A DNA stretch of 52,295 nucleotides from Candidatus Saccharimonadota bacterium (GCA_017506895.1 JAFWBV010000011.1:1-52295); one strand, 5' to 3'; shown: positions 17,301 through 27,817, numbered from the stretch's first letter. Numbers and translations are program-made. The notes: a model not told the origin generated them from the letters alone.

Positions 17301-17945
17301 TGGAATTAGCTCCTCAATAGTTTCAACCAAATCACCTACCGACACATTTTCGCCGTTAATTCTAAATAGTGGCGTACCTTGTAAATTAACTTTTTTGCCC
17401 ATTCTATGTTCAAAGTCTAATCGTTTCTTGACATCCGAACTATTCATATCGTCTTTGAACTTTTCGACGTCGCCGGCATCGTTTGACGCTTCTTTAAAAT
17501 ACTCAACGAATAAATCATTCGCATCTTTTTTCTCGGCATAAATCCACTCCGATTGGTTAGCGAATAGTAAATCTTTATATTCTTTGAAGTAGCCTTGAAT
17601 TTGCGCCGCGGTAGCAGCGTGGGCGGCACCTAATCCATTTTGGAATCCTAAGTTATACCCACGAAACACTATGGCAAGTTTGCCGTCATGCTTTTTAACC
17701 AATTCATTCATTTGTCTATTCCAATCGGCGCAATGCGAACAGCCGTAGTCGGCGTATTCATAAACTATGAGCGAAGCTTCATCGGGATTACCGATAATTT
17801 TTTCAGGGATGTTGCCTGTTTGTTCCGAGAGCTCAATAATAGAATCGGGAGAAATTCCATCGTCATTCCCAGTGCTATTTATGATTATTATTAAGCCAAT
17901 AATCGCCACGAGTAAAATACCCACAGCAGATAATACTCTTTTCAT
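17298..17945 (-). CDS. DsbA/BdbD-like membrane-anchored thiol oxidoreductase
   Basis: A 215-residue protein with an N-terminal membrane anchor (about 4-23) and a thioredoxin-fold DsbA domain. The active site is C69-S-H-C72, preceded by YEYADYGC. The cis-proline loop is LQGTPLFRI near 190. Proteins of this type catalyse disulfide formation in exported proteins outside the membrane. Cys-rich exported proteins do occur in this window (1-1879 and the 29597-38687 cluster). No DsbB or VKOR partner is visible nearby. SD AAGGAG lies 6 nt before the ATG. It is 11 bp downstream of the HTH gene and probably cotranscribed with it. Confidence 0.9.
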   Translation of the reverse strand: MKRVLSAVGILLVAIIGLIIIINSTGNDDGISPDSIIELSEQTGNIPEKIIGNPDEASLIVYEYADYGCSHCADWNRQMNELVKKHDGKLAIVFRGYNLGFQNGLGAAHAATAAQIQGYFKEYKDLLFANQSEWIYAEKKDANDLFVEYFKEASNDAGDVEKFKDDMNSSDVKKRLDFEHRMGKKVNLQGTPLFRINGENVSVGDLVETIEELIP

Positions 17946-17956
17946 AAAAACTCCTT

Positions 17957-18571
17957 TTAGATAACTTGATAGTATTCACCGCTTGGGTGATAGTTTGGGT
18001 CATCAAGAATTTGACACTTATAAGAATAATTGCCATTATCCTCGCAAAAATAGATGATAGCGGCACAATGATTGCCCGGCAAGGTGCTGCTATAAACATC
18101 GCATTTTATATAAAAAGTGCCATCTTCATCTGCGATTCCATAGCCAACAATCTCAGTGGTTGCATCTTCATTTGGTAAGAGGTTAGTATTCGCAAGAAAA
18201 TTCTCGGCAAGCGTATCAAAGGTCGCCAATTTTGCATTCTCGATAGTGGTGGTTTGGCTAGTGGGTATTAAATGAGATAGTCCAACGCCAGATACTACAC
18301 CAAATATCATTGTTAAACCTGCCAATAATAATCTTTTTGGCATGAATAATTTGTTTTTGATGGTGCCCTGCGATTTTTCTCCGTTTATGAGCTCATCATA
18401 AGAACAATGGAGAATTTCTGTAAGTTGAAAAATATGTTCTGTGCTAGGAAAACTATCGCCATTTTCCCATTTAGAAATGGTTTGACGAGAAACCGACATT
18501 TCTTCTGCCAATTTTTCCTGCGAAATCTTAGATGAATTTCTAACTTTTCGTAAATTATCTTTAAATTTCAT
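17957..18571 (-). CDS. HTH-XRE regulator with a membrane segment and exported domain
   Basis: 204 residues. The N-terminus is a Cro/CI helix-turn-helix (ISQEKLAEEMSVSRQTISKWENGDSFPS, about residues 15-42). A single hydrophobic segment follows (near 86-105) and then a probably extracytoplasmic C-terminal domain of about 95 residues. One-component membrane-tethered regulators of this shape sense an external signal directly. I chose the ATG at 18571 because AGGAG sits 7 nt upstream; the longer frame from 18598 would overlap a TATGAT -10 candidate. It likely regulates its own operon with the DsbA-like gene (inference). The ligand is unknown. Confidence 0.85.
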   Translation of the reverse strand: MKFKDNLRKVRNSSKISQEKLAEEMSVSRQTISKWENGDSFPSTEHIFQLTEILHCSYDELINGEKSQGTIKNKLFMPKRLLLAGLTMIFGVVSGVGLSHLIPTSQTTTIENAKLATFDTLAENFLANTNLLPNEDATTEIVGYGIADEDGTFYIKCDVYSSTLPGNHCAAIIYFCEDNGNYSYKCQILDDPNYHPSGEYYQVI

Positions 18572-18598
18572 ACCAAATCTCCTACCTATATCATACAA

Positions 18599-18863
18599 TC
18601 TATTTAACCATATCGCAAATAACTAATTGATTTTTCTAGAACAATCTTTCTCATAATCATCCTTTCTTTTTTATTGATTCTACAAATGTTTAATAAAAAC
18701 ACTACCAACTATCAGTTGCGTTATGATTTTTGTGCTTCCGCTTTGTTTTTTCTGGCGGGGGAAACTCACAAAAGTCCCCCACTATTCGAGTTTTGTGGCA
18801 AAATAGTTTCTAGCGGTGTTATATAAATACACCATCTATTGACTAATTATTGGCAAGTTGCAC
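18599..18863. other. intergenic stretch with hairpins and one possible leader ORF
   Basis: No recognisable gene of normal size. On the minus strand a 16-codon ORF (18654-18604, MRKIVLEKSISYLRYG) follows AAAGGATGATT and ends just before the promoter of the HTH gene. It could be a leader peptide, but this is weak. A GGGGGA (18757-18762) / TCCCCC (18775-18780) hairpin sits in the middle. Competing pairing between CACAAAA and TTTTGTG flanks it. Confidence 0.35.
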
Positions 18864-18900
18864 AAAAATATGGATAATCTATCTGATTATCCATATTTTT
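18864..18900. terminator. perfect hairpin terminator after the surface-protein gene
   Basis: AAAAATATGGATAATC (18864-18879) pairs perfectly with 18885-18900 across a 5-nt loop. On the minus strand it lies 3 nt beyond the stop of the surface-protein gene and ends in a T-run. Confidence 0.85.
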
Positions 18901-18903
18901 CTA

Positions 18904-20349
18904 TTAGTTAAACTTGACGCGGTGCACATTGTGGACAATATAATACACACCCACCATTACAACTGATAGAACAGGAAGTATAAACACCATGCTCACCATT
19001 CCACCATCTGGACCATTAGTATTTGCGCCAGTATCAGGTACCGCTATAGCCTCACCATCGGATTTATCAGTAGATTCGTCCGTCTTATCATTCTCTTTAT
19101 CATTCTCCTCATCATTTTTTTCATCGTCCTTATTATCGCCATTACCGTCTTCTCCCGAATCGTCATCGCCTGGCGTATTGTCGCCAGTATTATCACCACC
19201 CGTATTATCGCCTGGAGTGTTCCCGCCAGTATTGTCGCCACCAGTATTGTCACCCGTGTTATCTTCACCAGTATTATCGCCAGAAGTATTTCCTCCAGTA
19301 TTATCACCTGTGTTATCTCCGCCAGTATTATCGCCAGAAGTATTTCCACCCGTGTTGTCACCTGATGTATTTCCGCCAGTATTATCACCACCTTCATTAT
19401 CTCCACCGGTATTGTCGCCCGATGTATTCCCGCCAGTATTATCACCTGGAGTATATTCCTGTTCAAACATGGCAGTACAACTGTAGTTTTCATTGACCGT
19501 CAAAGATAAATTTGAATTAGTATATTCTTCACCATTGCATACCCATTTGTCAAAACGATAACGATAGTCAGAATCAGCAACAGCTACCATAGTTACAGTT
19601 GTTCCAGGAGTCACAGTCTTAGAAAACTCATCACTATATAAAATACCATCGACATTGACTTTACCGCCATCTCCAGGATAAATAGTCACATCATATAGAA
19701 TAAATTCCTGCTCAAGTATAAAATGAGCAGTACATTCAATATTAAATTCGCCCATCGTTACAGTTGCAGTGGCAGAATTGTAATCTCTCAAAAAAGAATT
19801 GTCACTTACCTTTCTGCAAGTCCACTTAGAAAAAGAATATCCATCATTAGCCGTTGCGCGAATAGTTACTTGACTATTCGCTGTTGTGGTTTGTCCACCA
19901 GACACAGAACCACCTCTTGATGGGTCAGCTGAGACAGTAATAGTATAAGTAGGTGTGTATTCCTGCTCAAGTATAAAATGAGCAGTACATTTAATATTAA
20001 ATTCGCCCATCGTTACAGTTGCAGTGGCAGAATTGTAATCTCTCAAAAAAGAATTGTCACTTTCCTTTCTACAAGTCCACTTTGAAAAAGAATATCCTTC
20101 TTTTGCCGTAGCGCGAATAGCAACATAATCTCCTGGTTCTACATCAGTCTGCTTACCAGTCACAGTTCCACCATTTGACGGACTCGCAACGACATCCACA
20201 TCATACGCCCCTGCACCTTCAGCATTTACTTCCCCGTTTGTTCTAACAAAATGGTAACCAGTAGCACCTAACGCTAGTGCTACAATCGCGAAACAAAATG
20301 CACACAGAATAAAACGTGCCCTTTTATTAATGGAAAAACTTCTTTTCAT
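18904..20349 (-). CDS. wall-anchored surface protein with InlB-like repeats
   Basis: 481 residues. A long basic N-terminus and hydrophobic segment (13-33) act as signal or anchor. Three related beta-repeats follow (about 50-130, 137-215 and 218-298). Each has a GG-V/S-G and GYSFSKWTC or RFDKWVC pattern typical of divergent InlB B-repeats. Next come a Gly-Asn-Thr-Asp linker (about 300-400) and an acidic stalk. The C-terminus carries a sortase-like signal VPDTG, a hydrophobic stretch and a final VHRVKFN. So it is probably attached to the wall or membrane and displayed outside. Repeats 1 and 2 are nearly identical at DNA level, implying recent duplication. SD AAGGA precedes the ATG. Confidence 0.85.
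   Translation of the reverse strand: MKRSFSINKRARFILCAFCFAIVALALGATGYHFVRTNGEVNAEGAGAYDVDVVASPSNGGTVTGKQTDVEPGDYVAIRATAKEGYSFSKWTCRKESDNSFLRDYNSATATVTMGEFNIKCTAHFILEQEYTPTYTITVSADPSRGGSVSGGQTTTANSQVTIRATANDGYSFSKWTCRKVSDNSFLRDYNSATATVTMGEFNIECTAHFILEQEFILYDVTIYPGDGGKVNVDGILYSDEFSKTVTPGTTVTMVAVADSDYRYRFDKWVCNGEEYTNSNLSLTVNENYSCTAMFEQEYTPGDNTGGNTSGDNTGGDNEGGDNTGGNTSGDNTGGNTSGDNTGGDNTGDNTGGNTSGDNTGEDNTGDNTGGDNTGGNTPGDNTGGDNTGDNTPGDDDSGEDGNGDNKDDEKNDEENDKENDKTDESTDKSDGEAIAVPDTGANTNGPDGGMVSMVFILPVLSVVMVGVYYIVHNVHRVKFN
19150..19446. repeat. short tandem repeats coding the Gly-Asn-Thr-Asp stalk
   Basis: Degenerate 12-15 bp units (variants of CCAGTATTATCACC and CCAGAAGTATT) repeat about 20 times within the surface-protein gene. 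The units are in multiples of three, so copy-number change would alter stalk length without frameshift. Confidence 0.85.
19705..19865. repeat. direct repeat copy A within the surface-protein gene
   Basis: 161 bp nearly identical to 19960-20120, at a constant offset of 255 bp. It encodes the conserved part of InlB-like repeat 2. Confidence 0.88.
19960..20120. repeat. direct repeat copy B within the surface-protein gene
   Basis: Partner of 19705-19865 with only scattered substitutions. It encodes the matching part of InlB-like repeat 1. Confidence 0.88.
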
Positions 20350-20438
20350 TTTTATTATCCTTTTTTATTTTGTATAACCTTTACGCTTATAATTTTAGCA
20401 CTTTTTACTAAAAAATCAACATTTAAAAACCTACATTA

Positions 20439-22799
20439 TTAACAAAAGTTTTCCACAACTTGCTTTAACTTTGCTAGTACAGCATCACCATACTTATCAA
20501 TCATTTTTATCCTTGCACGGATTTCATTTTCCCCAATTTCAATCGCTCGCGACAAAGCTAGTTCGTTTCGCATCGGACCAAAGAATTCTAAGTATTTATC
20601 TAGTTCAACACTGCTTCTGGCTAATTTTGCTATAAACATCGGATAGTCACTTAACGTTTTCTCACCACCAGTCTTTTTGACAAAATCCCAATTCAAAGTC
20701 AACCATTCAAACGTCCGCGCTTTCGCCTTGGGATTCCGATAAAGATAAATAAACAAATAAATCTGATCTTGCGGCTTCACTACATCAGTATTCCCAAGCA
20801 ATGCCAGCATTTTATCAATTTGTTTCTCATCTTTTGTCAAACACGCCGCGGCCAAATAATCAAACTTTACGTCCGGGTCCACCACGGTTTTGTACTTCTT
20901 CAAATAATCATCTATAATTTCTGGTTCTAGATACGCTTTTGCGGACAAAATATCGTCTCTAATTTCTTTATCCATTTTTTTATAATTAGCGTCATACATT
21001 TTTGCCAGTTCATAAAAACGCTTCTCATCCTCTGCAAAATAATCCAAAGCCAACAAGTTCGCCCTAAGTCTAATTACATCTTCTTCGTCATCTTTTCGCG
21101 TCTTTAGTCCAATCTCCCGCAATTTATCATCTACCAAAGACAAAACATATTGTTTCAACAATTTTTCACCTTCCGAACCGTAATCAAAATACACTCTCAA
21201 ATTCCCAACCAATCCAGCAACTTTATTCCATACCGCCGGAGCCGAATCATTTTTAAATCTGAGCAAAAGTGGCACCAATGAATCCGCACCCCTAAGCCCT
21301 GATTTAGTTATCAAATCACGGTCAATCAAAAGACGCAGCTTTTCTTCCAGCCCCAAATTATCAAAGTTTTTAAGTCGCGATGCAAATTCTTCTTCAGACA
21401 AATCTAGTACATAATGGCCACTCATGTCCTCTGTTATTTTTGGCAACGGCCAATCCGACTTCTTCATTTCCCCATCCAGCAAAAATCTCTTCTGGCTAAA
21501 TTTTTCAAAATCTTTACCCTCATTTGTAATCACCGGATAACCAGGCTTGTCGATAAAAGCATGCATTAGTTCTTTCGGGTTAAACTCCGCATAGGGTTTT
21601 AGACAATCCCATAAATCATCACCAATTGTATTTTGGTATTTATACTTATCAAAATAATCTCGAATCCCTTCACAAAAGTTCTCCCAACCCATCAAGCGAA
21701 TTAACATTAGCATTAATCTTGCGCCTTTAGCATAAACAATCGCCGAATCAAATAAAGTCGCAATCTCTGCTGGCTCTTTCACGTCTTGATGTACTGATTG
21801 CACGCCAGAATACGCATCCCTAAGCAAAGCTGCATAGCAATCCGCCGTAAAAAAACCTTCAAATATTTTGTATTCTGGATGAATTGCATCAACTGCATAA
21901 TATTCCATTACTGAAGCAAACGATTCATTTAACCATAAATCGTCCCACCACCGCATCGTTACCAAATCTCCAAACCACTGATGCGACAATTCATGCGCAA
22001 CAGTCAGAGCCACACTTTTCTTCGTACCAAGTGTTGCATCATCAGAAACCAACATCATCGATTCACGGTACGTTACTAATCCCCAGTTTTCCATTGCCCC
22101 CGCTTCAAAATCTGGCAATGCAACTTGAATTAATTTTTTCAAAGGATACGGTTCTTTAAAATTATCATCATAAAATTCCAGGCTTCGTGCTGCAATTTCA
22201 TTAGCAAAATCTACACTGTCAATACTTTGCGCCAACGAACAATATGTCGTAATTTCAACTCCATGTTTATTTGTAATAGTTTTACCGTGAAACTTACCAA
22301 TCACCCATGCCAAAAGGTACGTACTCATTCTCGGAGAAGGGGTATTTACTAAAACTAAATCATCTTTATCTGGCACCGTAATATTCACTTCAAACACGGC
22401 TTTTGCTGCCGGCTCATCAATACATGGAAATGCTTCTCTTGCATAATGCGATTCAAATTGTGTAGCTACAATTGTTTCAACATGGCCATCATATTCATAA
22501 GTTGATAAATACGCCCCCTCCATGTTTTCATTCAATGCCCCACTATAATATATAGTAATTATAGTGTCACCTTTATTTATCTTAGGGATAATTAATAATC
22601 CATCCGCAACTTCAAACTTAGTTTTTTTCTCATTAATTAAAACATCAGATATTTCAAGGTCAACTGCATGAAATTTTATTTCATTATTTAATACTTTTCC
22701 TTCTACAACTACTTTTCCGCCAATCGTTTTTTTATGTTTATCAATTTCGATATCTAAAACATATTTTTCTGGTATAAAATAATCCAGCAATCTTTCCAT
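20439..22799 (-). CDS. M1-family zinc aminopeptidase (PepN-like)
   Basis: Removes N-terminal residues from peptides, useful for an organism that depends on scavenged amino acids. 786 residues. The exopeptidase signature GAMENWG is at 234-240. The zinc site is H269-E-L-S-H273 with the third ligand Glu292 (LWLNESFASVMEY). The catalytic Tyr region (YAKGARLM) and a C-terminal helical ERAP1-like domain follow. No signal peptide is present, so it should be cytoplasmic. It starts 35 bp after ftsH in the same direction, with SD GGAAG, and the two are probably cotranscribed. Confidence 0.93.
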   Translation of the reverse strand: MERLLDYFIPEKYVLDIEIDKHKKTIGGKVVVEGKVLNNEIKFHAVDLEISDVLINEKKTKFEVADGLLIIPKINKGDTIITIYYSGALNENMEGAYLSTYEYDGHVETIVATQFESHYAREAFPCIDEPAAKAVFEVNITVPDKDDLVLVNTPSPRMSTYLLAWVIGKFHGKTITNKHGVEITTYCSLAQSIDSVDFANEIAARSLEFYDDNFKEPYPLKKLIQVALPDFEAGAMENWGLVTYRESMMLVSDDATLGTKKSVALTVAHELSHQWFGDLVTMRWWDDLWLNESFASVMEYYAVDAIHPEYKIFEGFFTADCYAALLRDAYSGVQSVHQDVKEPAEIATLFDSAIVYAKGARLMLMLIRLMGWENFCEGIRDYFDKYKYQNTIGDDLWDCLKPYAEFNPKELMHAFIDKPGYPVITNEGKDFEKFSQKRFLLDGEMKKSDWPLPKITEDMSGHYVLDLSEEEFASRLKNFDNLGLEEKLRLLIDRDLITKSGLRGADSLVPLLLRFKNDSAPAVWNKVAGLVGNLRVYFDYGSEGEKLLKQYVLSLVDDKLREIGLKTRKDDEEDVIRLRANLLALDYFAEDEKRFYELAKMYDANYKKMDKEIRDDILSAKAYLEPEIIDDYLKKYKTVVDPDVKFDYLAAACLTKDEKQIDKMLALLGNTDVVKPQDQIYLFIYLYRNPKAKARTFEWLTLNWDFVKKTGGEKTLSDYPMFIAKLARSSVELDKYLEFFGPMRNELALSRAIEIGENEIRARIKMIDKYGDAVLAKLKQVVENFC

Positions 22800-22834
22800 T
22801 GCGCTTCCTTTCTAAAATCAAAGACAATATTATT

Positions 22835-24754
22835 TTAATGTAGTTTTGCGATTGTCGGTAGTTTTGCAGATTTTAAAATTGGTTCTAGTTCAGTTTCTTC
22901 TAGTGTTTCGTGAGCAAGTAATTCTTCTGCCAGTTTATCAAGAACCGCCTTATTTGCTTTCAAAACATCTTCTGCACGTTTTGCTGCTTCATCAGACAAT
23001 TTCTTTATCTCTGCATCAATCACTTCAGCTGTTTTTTCCGAATAAGGTTTCCCAGTCGTAATCGTATAATAGCCAGTTTCTTCTCCTGGGAATACAATGT
23101 TTCTTAAATTTGCACCCATACCTTCTTCTACAATCATCGATTTTGCTAACTCAGCAACATTTTTTAAATCTGCCGAAGCACCCGTCGTAATCGCATCGGC
23201 GCCAAAAATCAACTTTTCCGCCATACGACCACCCATTGCTCTCGCCAAAATATCCTTTAGTTCATAAATGTTCTTGTAACTCCGATCTTCGGGTGGCAAA
23301 AACCACGTTACACCACCAGTAGAACCACGCGGAATAATCGTCACTTTGTGTACTGGGTCCGAATCAGGCAAAACATGCCCCACAACAGCATGCCCAGCTT
23401 CATGATAAGCCGTTATTTTTCGCTCTTTCTCATTCATGACTTTCGACTTACGTTCTGGCCCAATCGCTACACGTTCAAACGCTTCAGTGACATCATGATT
23501 CGAAATTGTTTTATGACCTTCACGCGCCGCTGTAATTGCCGCTTCGTTTGCAATGTTTGCTAAATCTGCGCCAGATGAACCGGCTGTCTTCTTCGCCAAA
23601 GCTTCGAGATCAACATTCGCATCCACGGGTTTACCCTTAAAATGCACCTTTAATATTTCCAACCTATCCTTACGTTCCGGCAAAGTCACATTTACGTGTC
23701 TATCAAATCGACCTGGACGTAACAAAGCTTTATCTAGCATATCGACTCGGTTGGTCGCCGCCATCACAATTACGCCGGAATCATTATCAAAACCATCCAT
23801 CTCAACCAAAATTTGATTCAAAGTTTGTTCATCTTCACGACCTGCACCACCACGTGCATCTCTCTTATGCGCAACTGCATCAATTTCATCAATAAATATA
23901 ATCGAAGGAGCATTTTTCTTAGCTTTACTAAACAAATCTCGTACCCTACTAGCACCTACACCCACAAACATTTCTGCAAACTCTGAACCCGAAATTGAAA
24001 AGAAAGGCACATCAGCTTCACCAGCTACCGCACGAGCCATTAAAGTCTTACCAGTACCAGGATCACCAGCCAACAATACGCCACGCGGAATTTTAGCACC
24101 TAATTTTTCGTATTTCTTTGGATTTTTCAAAAAGTCCACAATCTCCGTCAAATCTTGTTTAGCAGATTCGTTACCAGCTACATCTTTAAATGTAACTTTC
24201 TTTTTATCTGGCCCATAAAGACGCGCTCTAGATTTACCAAACGCCATCGATTGGTTATTGGCCGATGCAGCTTGTCTCATTACCCATGAAAAGAAAATCA
24301 CTACGGCAATTAATGGCAGAACGGTCAAAGCTACATCGAGAACAATTCCCCAAACATTGCTATCTTCTTTATATTCAATCTTTGGATATTGCTCTTCACA
24401 TTTTTTTAATTCTTCACCTTCTAAGTCAATACAATGATTAACGAGCCCTTGTTCATACAATGTTCCAGAACCATCCTTGCGTGAAGTTTCCGTAGGCTGA
24501 TCCTTTCCTTTCAAAGTAATATCCAAATTCTGACCAGTTACAGTAATTTTAGCAATATCACCATTTGGGTCGTTAGCCCTTCGAATCACATCCGAAAGTG
24601 GAACTTCAGTTTTTTGCGTACCACTTTTATTAAATGTTGATATTAAAAAAGCTCCAAAACAAATCAAAACGAGTATAAAAAGCATACTACGAATTGTATT
24701 GGATGTGTTATTGTTTTTTTGTCCTATAGTTTTTTTCGGTACTTTATCTGCCAC
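22835..24754 (-). CDS. ftsH: ATP-dependent membrane zinc protease FtsH
   Basis: Membrane-anchored AAA+ metalloprotease that degrades unstable or misassembled proteins. 639 residues. TM1 is near 23-40, a periplasmic-type domain spans 45-135 (with two Cys), and TM2 is near 137-157. Walker A GDPGTGKT is at 230-237, Walker B IIFIDEID at 285-292, and the second region of homology ends in RPGRFDR. The zinc motif is HEAGH at 451-455. The initiator is GTG, preceded by AAGGAG with 6-nt spacing. All catalytic parts are intact. Confidence 0.97.
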   Translation of the reverse strand: MADKVPKKTIGQKNNNTSNTIRSMLFILVLICFGAFLISTFNKSGTQKTEVPLSDVIRRANDPNGDIAKITVTGQNLDITLKGKDQPTETSRKDGSGTLYEQGLVNHCIDLEGEELKKCEEQYPKIEYKEDSNVWGIVLDVALTVLPLIAVVIFFSWVMRQAASANNQSMAFGKSRARLYGPDKKKVTFKDVAGNESAKQDLTEIVDFLKNPKKYEKLGAKIPRGVLLAGDPGTGKTLMARAVAGEADVPFFSISGSEFAEMFVGVGASRVRDLFSKAKKNAPSIIFIDEIDAVAHKRDARGGAGREDEQTLNQILVEMDGFDNDSGVIVMAATNRVDMLDKALLRPGRFDRHVNVTLPERKDRLEILKVHFKGKPVDANVDLEALAKKTAGSSGADLANIANEAAITAAREGHKTISNHDVTEAFERVAIGPERKSKVMNEKERKITAYHEAGHAVVGHVLPDSDPVHKVTIIPRGSTGGVTWFLPPEDRSYKNIYELKDILARAMGGRMAEKLIFGADAITTGASADLKNVAELAKSMIVEEGMGANLRNIVFPGEETGYYTITTGKPYSEKTAEVIDAEIKKLSDEAAKRAEDVLKANKAVLDKLAEELLAHETLEETELEPILKSAKLPTIAKLH

Positions 24755-24813
24755 TTTTATCTCCTTACTGTGTTTATTTTATCATAATCAAATCAATTAT
24801 TAAAACAAAAAAA

Positions 24814-24889
24814 TGGTCTGGGTGACAGGACTTGAACCTGCGACCTCGACTTCCCAAAAGTCGCGCGCTACCAACTGTGCTACACCCAG
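24814..24889 (-). tRNA. tRNA-Pro (anticodon TGG)
   Basis: On the minus strand acceptor CTGGGTG pairs with CACCCAG, then A and an encoded CCA (24816-24814). The anticodon stem CGACT/AGTCG encloses TTTGGGA, giving TGG for proline. It begins with C, as bacterial tRNA-Pro does. It lies between ftsH and the surface-protein gene at 24996. Confidence 0.95.
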
Positions 24890-24995
24890 CCAATAACTAT
24901 ATTATATCACATTTATACGAATAAAAACAATCCGTAATCTGACACTAATAAAGTTTAAATAAATGGAATTAAACTATCTACAAATGTGTCCGCAT

Positions 24996-27008
24996 TTAAT
25001 CTCTACCATACAAGCATCTCACAGAATTACCACGATATTTTGGGGAGAACGATGTGCCGGGATCGACTCTATTAGATTCAAGATTAAGGACATATGCACT
25101 ATTACTGATACTTGTAACAGAAGTCCAATATCCCCCTATTGAACCCCTATTTAACGCTGAAATGTTACTATAATAGCCAGAATATATCATATTATTCGGA
25201 AAAGTTCTTAACAAATTAGAGATTCGACTTCCTTCTACAGAACCGGAATAATACGATCGAGTAAAGCTATTATAATTATTAGGTTTTATCCCATCATTTA
25301 TTCCGTCAACAACTAATACCCAATAATCATTATTTGATTCAATGGTTTTATCTCCGCCTCGCGGTATTTTCCATCCATTAGGGCATATCGAAGAGCTATC
25401 AATTACAGCGTTTTGGCTATAATACGAATTTGTATTAGCTATAACAGCAGACCATGTATAATAATCACCATAATTGTAAATGCTCATCGCTCCATCATTA
25501 GGCTTTTCATCTACAAATAAAGTATTTAAGTTATTATAACGCGGGAATCTGCTTCCAATATAATCACCTACAATAGTTTTTTCAGTAGCCCCATTAGTAC
25601 TATACAAACTATTAGCTATAGCCGAATCACTAAAATTACTGTCTTCTGAGCCAGCCAGACCAATAAAGCTTTCGTCGTAACCTTGCGACAGCAAACTCTT
25701 GTCCCCAATTGAATTGCCAGATTCAAGCCTTAAGTTTTCTATCATCCAACATCGTCCATCCGCTAGCTTTGCTATTGCATATGCATTATTGTCACGCGCA
25801 TCTCGAAGTGCAATCACATCACCTATTTCTAACTCATTACAACTATCCCATTCTTGTAAAGTTTCATAAGATTCTAACCACACAGCATATAAACGCAGCC
25901 CTATTTCCGATAAATCACCCGTCGTAATGGTTTGATTTGGTCCATAAATAGTTACAGCTTCATTATTTGCTAGTTTTATTGCAGCATTTTTATCTTCGCT
26001 CCACCCAGCAAAACCGTAATTTGGCAATGAATAATTTGGCGCTAATAACATTATATCTGAATTACTAACCACATCTTGAAAGCCCATAGAACCTTCAGCA
26101 TTCGCATTATTTTTGTAATAACAAACCTTTTCGCTCGGGCAATCATTCCATTGCGCATACAAACTTATAGTATTTCCAGCAGCCGCCAAATCAGTTACGG
26201 CCTGTCCACTCGCATAACTAGTACCACTTCCATCTTGAGCCGTATTCCAACCCATAAAATAATAAGTCATACCGTCAATCACGGGATTTCCATATACATT
26301 AGTTGTCAAATTTTCCGTAATTCCTTCTGAAATATATTGACTGGGAACACTACCCGTGCCAGTAACAGCAGTCCCGAGATTTGTGCCAGTAGGATTATAT
26401 TCTACTAAGTATCTAAAACAATCTTCTGGTAAAGTTGCATAATAAACAATCTTACCAAAATCACCATCATCATCTTCTTTCATTTTATAATACCCAGAGG
26501 GTAAATCTCCTGAAACTTTCACGCCGTAGTATAGTGATAGCGTATCATTAATTGTTGTAGATCTCGCTGTTTCAGTCGGCGTTTTCAATGGTATATAATT
26601 ATCCAACGTGGGCAAAGGAGAAAAAACACTGTTCGAAGTCGGAATCACATTATCGGAAAAGTAAAAACCCCAAGCATTGCTAGATGATACTAGACTACTC
26701 AAACCATCTACCGGCGAAATAAAAGTGCCACTTGTGTTTATATTAGGATTACCATCAAAATACAAACTACTATCATTTACCGTAGTAGACAAAGAGAGAT
26801 TATATCCTGCCGAACAAGTAGTTGCAACGTTAATTGTTGTTTTATCAATGGACACTCCGTCGCCTGCGCCTGAAACAGTGATAGTATCCGAACCAGTCGC
26901 CGAAATACTGATAGTATGCACCGCATAACTATTATTAAATAGTACAACCGGAGCAAAAATGCTAAAGATACATAATATGACTCTAAACTTTTTATTTTTG
27001 TTTTTCAT
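24996..27008 (-). CDS. secreted surface protein with Listeria-Bacteroides repeat and FISUMP-like domain
   Basis: 670 residues with a signal peptide (hydrophobic 9-26, cleavage near SYA-VH). The N-terminal part (about 30-200) is a Ser/Thr-rich beta domain. Around 205-290 are segments ending in GWNTAQDGSGTSYASG and LYAQW, typical of Listeria-Bacteroides (Flg_new) repeats. A second such unit ends GWSEDKNA and LYAVW. The C-terminal third resembles the Fibrobacter succinogenes major paralogous (FISUMP) domain: GRCWMIENLRLES, YYTWSAVIAN, SICPNGWKIPRGG, GYWTS and SVRCLYGRD. No wall-sorting signal is seen. The role is probably surface display or adhesion. Confidence 0.82.
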   Translation of the reverse strand: MKNKNKKFRVILCIFSIFAPVVLFNNSYAVHTISISATGSDTITVSGAGDGVSIDKTTINVATTCSAGYNLSLSTTVNDSSLYFDGNPNINTSGTFISPVDGLSSLVSSSNAWGFYFSDNVIPTSNSVFSPLPTLDNYIPLKTPTETARSTTINDTLSLYYGVKVSGDLPSGYYKMKEDDDGDFGKIVYYATLPEDCFRYLVEYNPTGTNLGTAVTGTGSVPSQYISEGITENLTTNVYGNPVIDGMTYYFMGWNTAQDGSGTSYASGQAVTDLAAAGNTISLYAQWNDCPSEKVCYYKNNANAEGSMGFQDVVSNSDIMLLAPNYSLPNYGFAGWSEDKNAAIKLANNEAVTIYGPNQTITTGDLSEIGLRLYAVWLESYETLQEWDSCNELEIGDVIALRDARDNNAYAIAKLADGRCWMIENLRLESGNSIGDKSLLSQGYDESFIGLAGSEDSNFSDSAIANSLYSTNGATEKTIVGDYIGSRFPRYNNLNTLFVDEKPNDGAMSIYNYGDYYTWSAVIANTNSYYSQNAVIDSSSICPNGWKIPRGGDKTIESNNDYWVLVVDGINDGIKPNNYNSFTRSYYSGSVEGSRISNLLRTFPNNMIYSGYYSNISALNRGSIGGYWTSVTSISNSAYVLNLESNRVDPGTSFSPKYRGNSVRCLYGRD

Positions 27009-27070
27009 TTTTGTATGACTTTCTACAGCTTTAGTGTATCACGCTTATGAATAATTGTCAAGCACCAAAA

Positions 27071-27092
27071 AATCGCCCCATTTGGGGCGATT
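27071..27092 (-). terminator. terminator of the pilin gene
   Basis: AATCGCCCC pairs with GGGGCGATT across a 4-nt loop. On the minus strand it is followed by TTTTTTGG. Confidence 0.9.
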
Positions 27093-27108
27093 ATTTGATT
27101 AGCTAATT

Positions 27109-27705
27109 CTACTGATCATCGATACAGTAGGTACCTGCACCTTCAAGACGATAAATAACAGCAAAGTGGCGAGATCCAGTTATATTTTGAGAATCAGCTG
27201 GGATAGCTCTTTCACCATCACACTTCGCACCACGAACAATATAAATAATATGATCCATAGCTGTGTCTGTATATTCAAATGAATCGCTCTTATTCGTAAA
27301 GCCTGAGATTTCCATACCATAATACGTACCATCCGGATCTTGGAAAACATTCTCTGCAACAGAATCCGACGTTCCTGAATTCATATAATTACGCACAAAT
27401 TTACAAGCGGATTCTTCACACTGAGGGTCTTCTGTATTATCAGCATAAAAATGCACATTTGATTTAAACTCACCGTCAACAGGAAGATTAGAGCCACCAT
27501 TGGTCCCTTGGTTATTGGTTTGGTATTGCACTAAAGATGTATCAACGCGTGAAAGGTCGTTCCTACGTTGAGTATCACGTTGTGAACGCTGCAAAGCAGG
27601 GAGCGCCACGAAGACCATCAAGAAGATAAGACCTGCGATAGCAAGCACAAGCACGACTTCGATGATGGTAAAGCCTTTTTTAGATTTAGTATTGTCTTTT
27701 GCCAT
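27109..27705 (-). CDS. type IV pilin-like protein
   Basis: 198 residues. A short basic leader ends in KSKKG^FTIIEV, the classic prepilin peptidase site, followed by the hydrophobic N-terminal helix (VLVLAIAGLIFLMVFVALPAL) that packs the pilus core. Four Cys lie in the C-terminal half (CEESAC, KCDG, YCIDDQ), suggesting two disulfides. The start at 27705 is chosen for its SD AAGGA with 8-nt spacing; the longer frame from 27744 adds a segment not seen in pilins. No assembly genes (pilB, pilC, pilD) are in the window. A T4P system elsewhere is required. Confidence 0.9.
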   Translation of the reverse strand: MAKDNTKSKKGFTIIEVVLVLAIAGLIFLMVFVALPALQRSQRDTQRRNDLSRVDTSLVQYQTNNQGTNGGSNLPVDGEFKSNVHFYADNTEDPQCEESACKFVRNYMNSGTSDSVAENVFQDPDGTYYGMEISGFTNKSDSFEYTDTAMDHIIYIVRGAKCDGERAIPADSQNITGSRHFAVIYRLEGAGTYCIDDQ

Positions 27706-27817
27706 AAATAAATCCTTTCTAGATTTTATCCTTATGCTTATCATAACTTAAACATTAAAAAAAATCAAGTATTTTCTTAAGCATTATCTATCTATCAATG
27801 AATCATTCAACAAATAA

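Noticed and set aside
19150-19446. Regular short repeats that could suggest a CRISPR array
   Set aside because: Units are 12-15 bp, degenerate, without spacers, and lie in frame inside a coding region for a Gly-Asn-Thr-Asp stalk.
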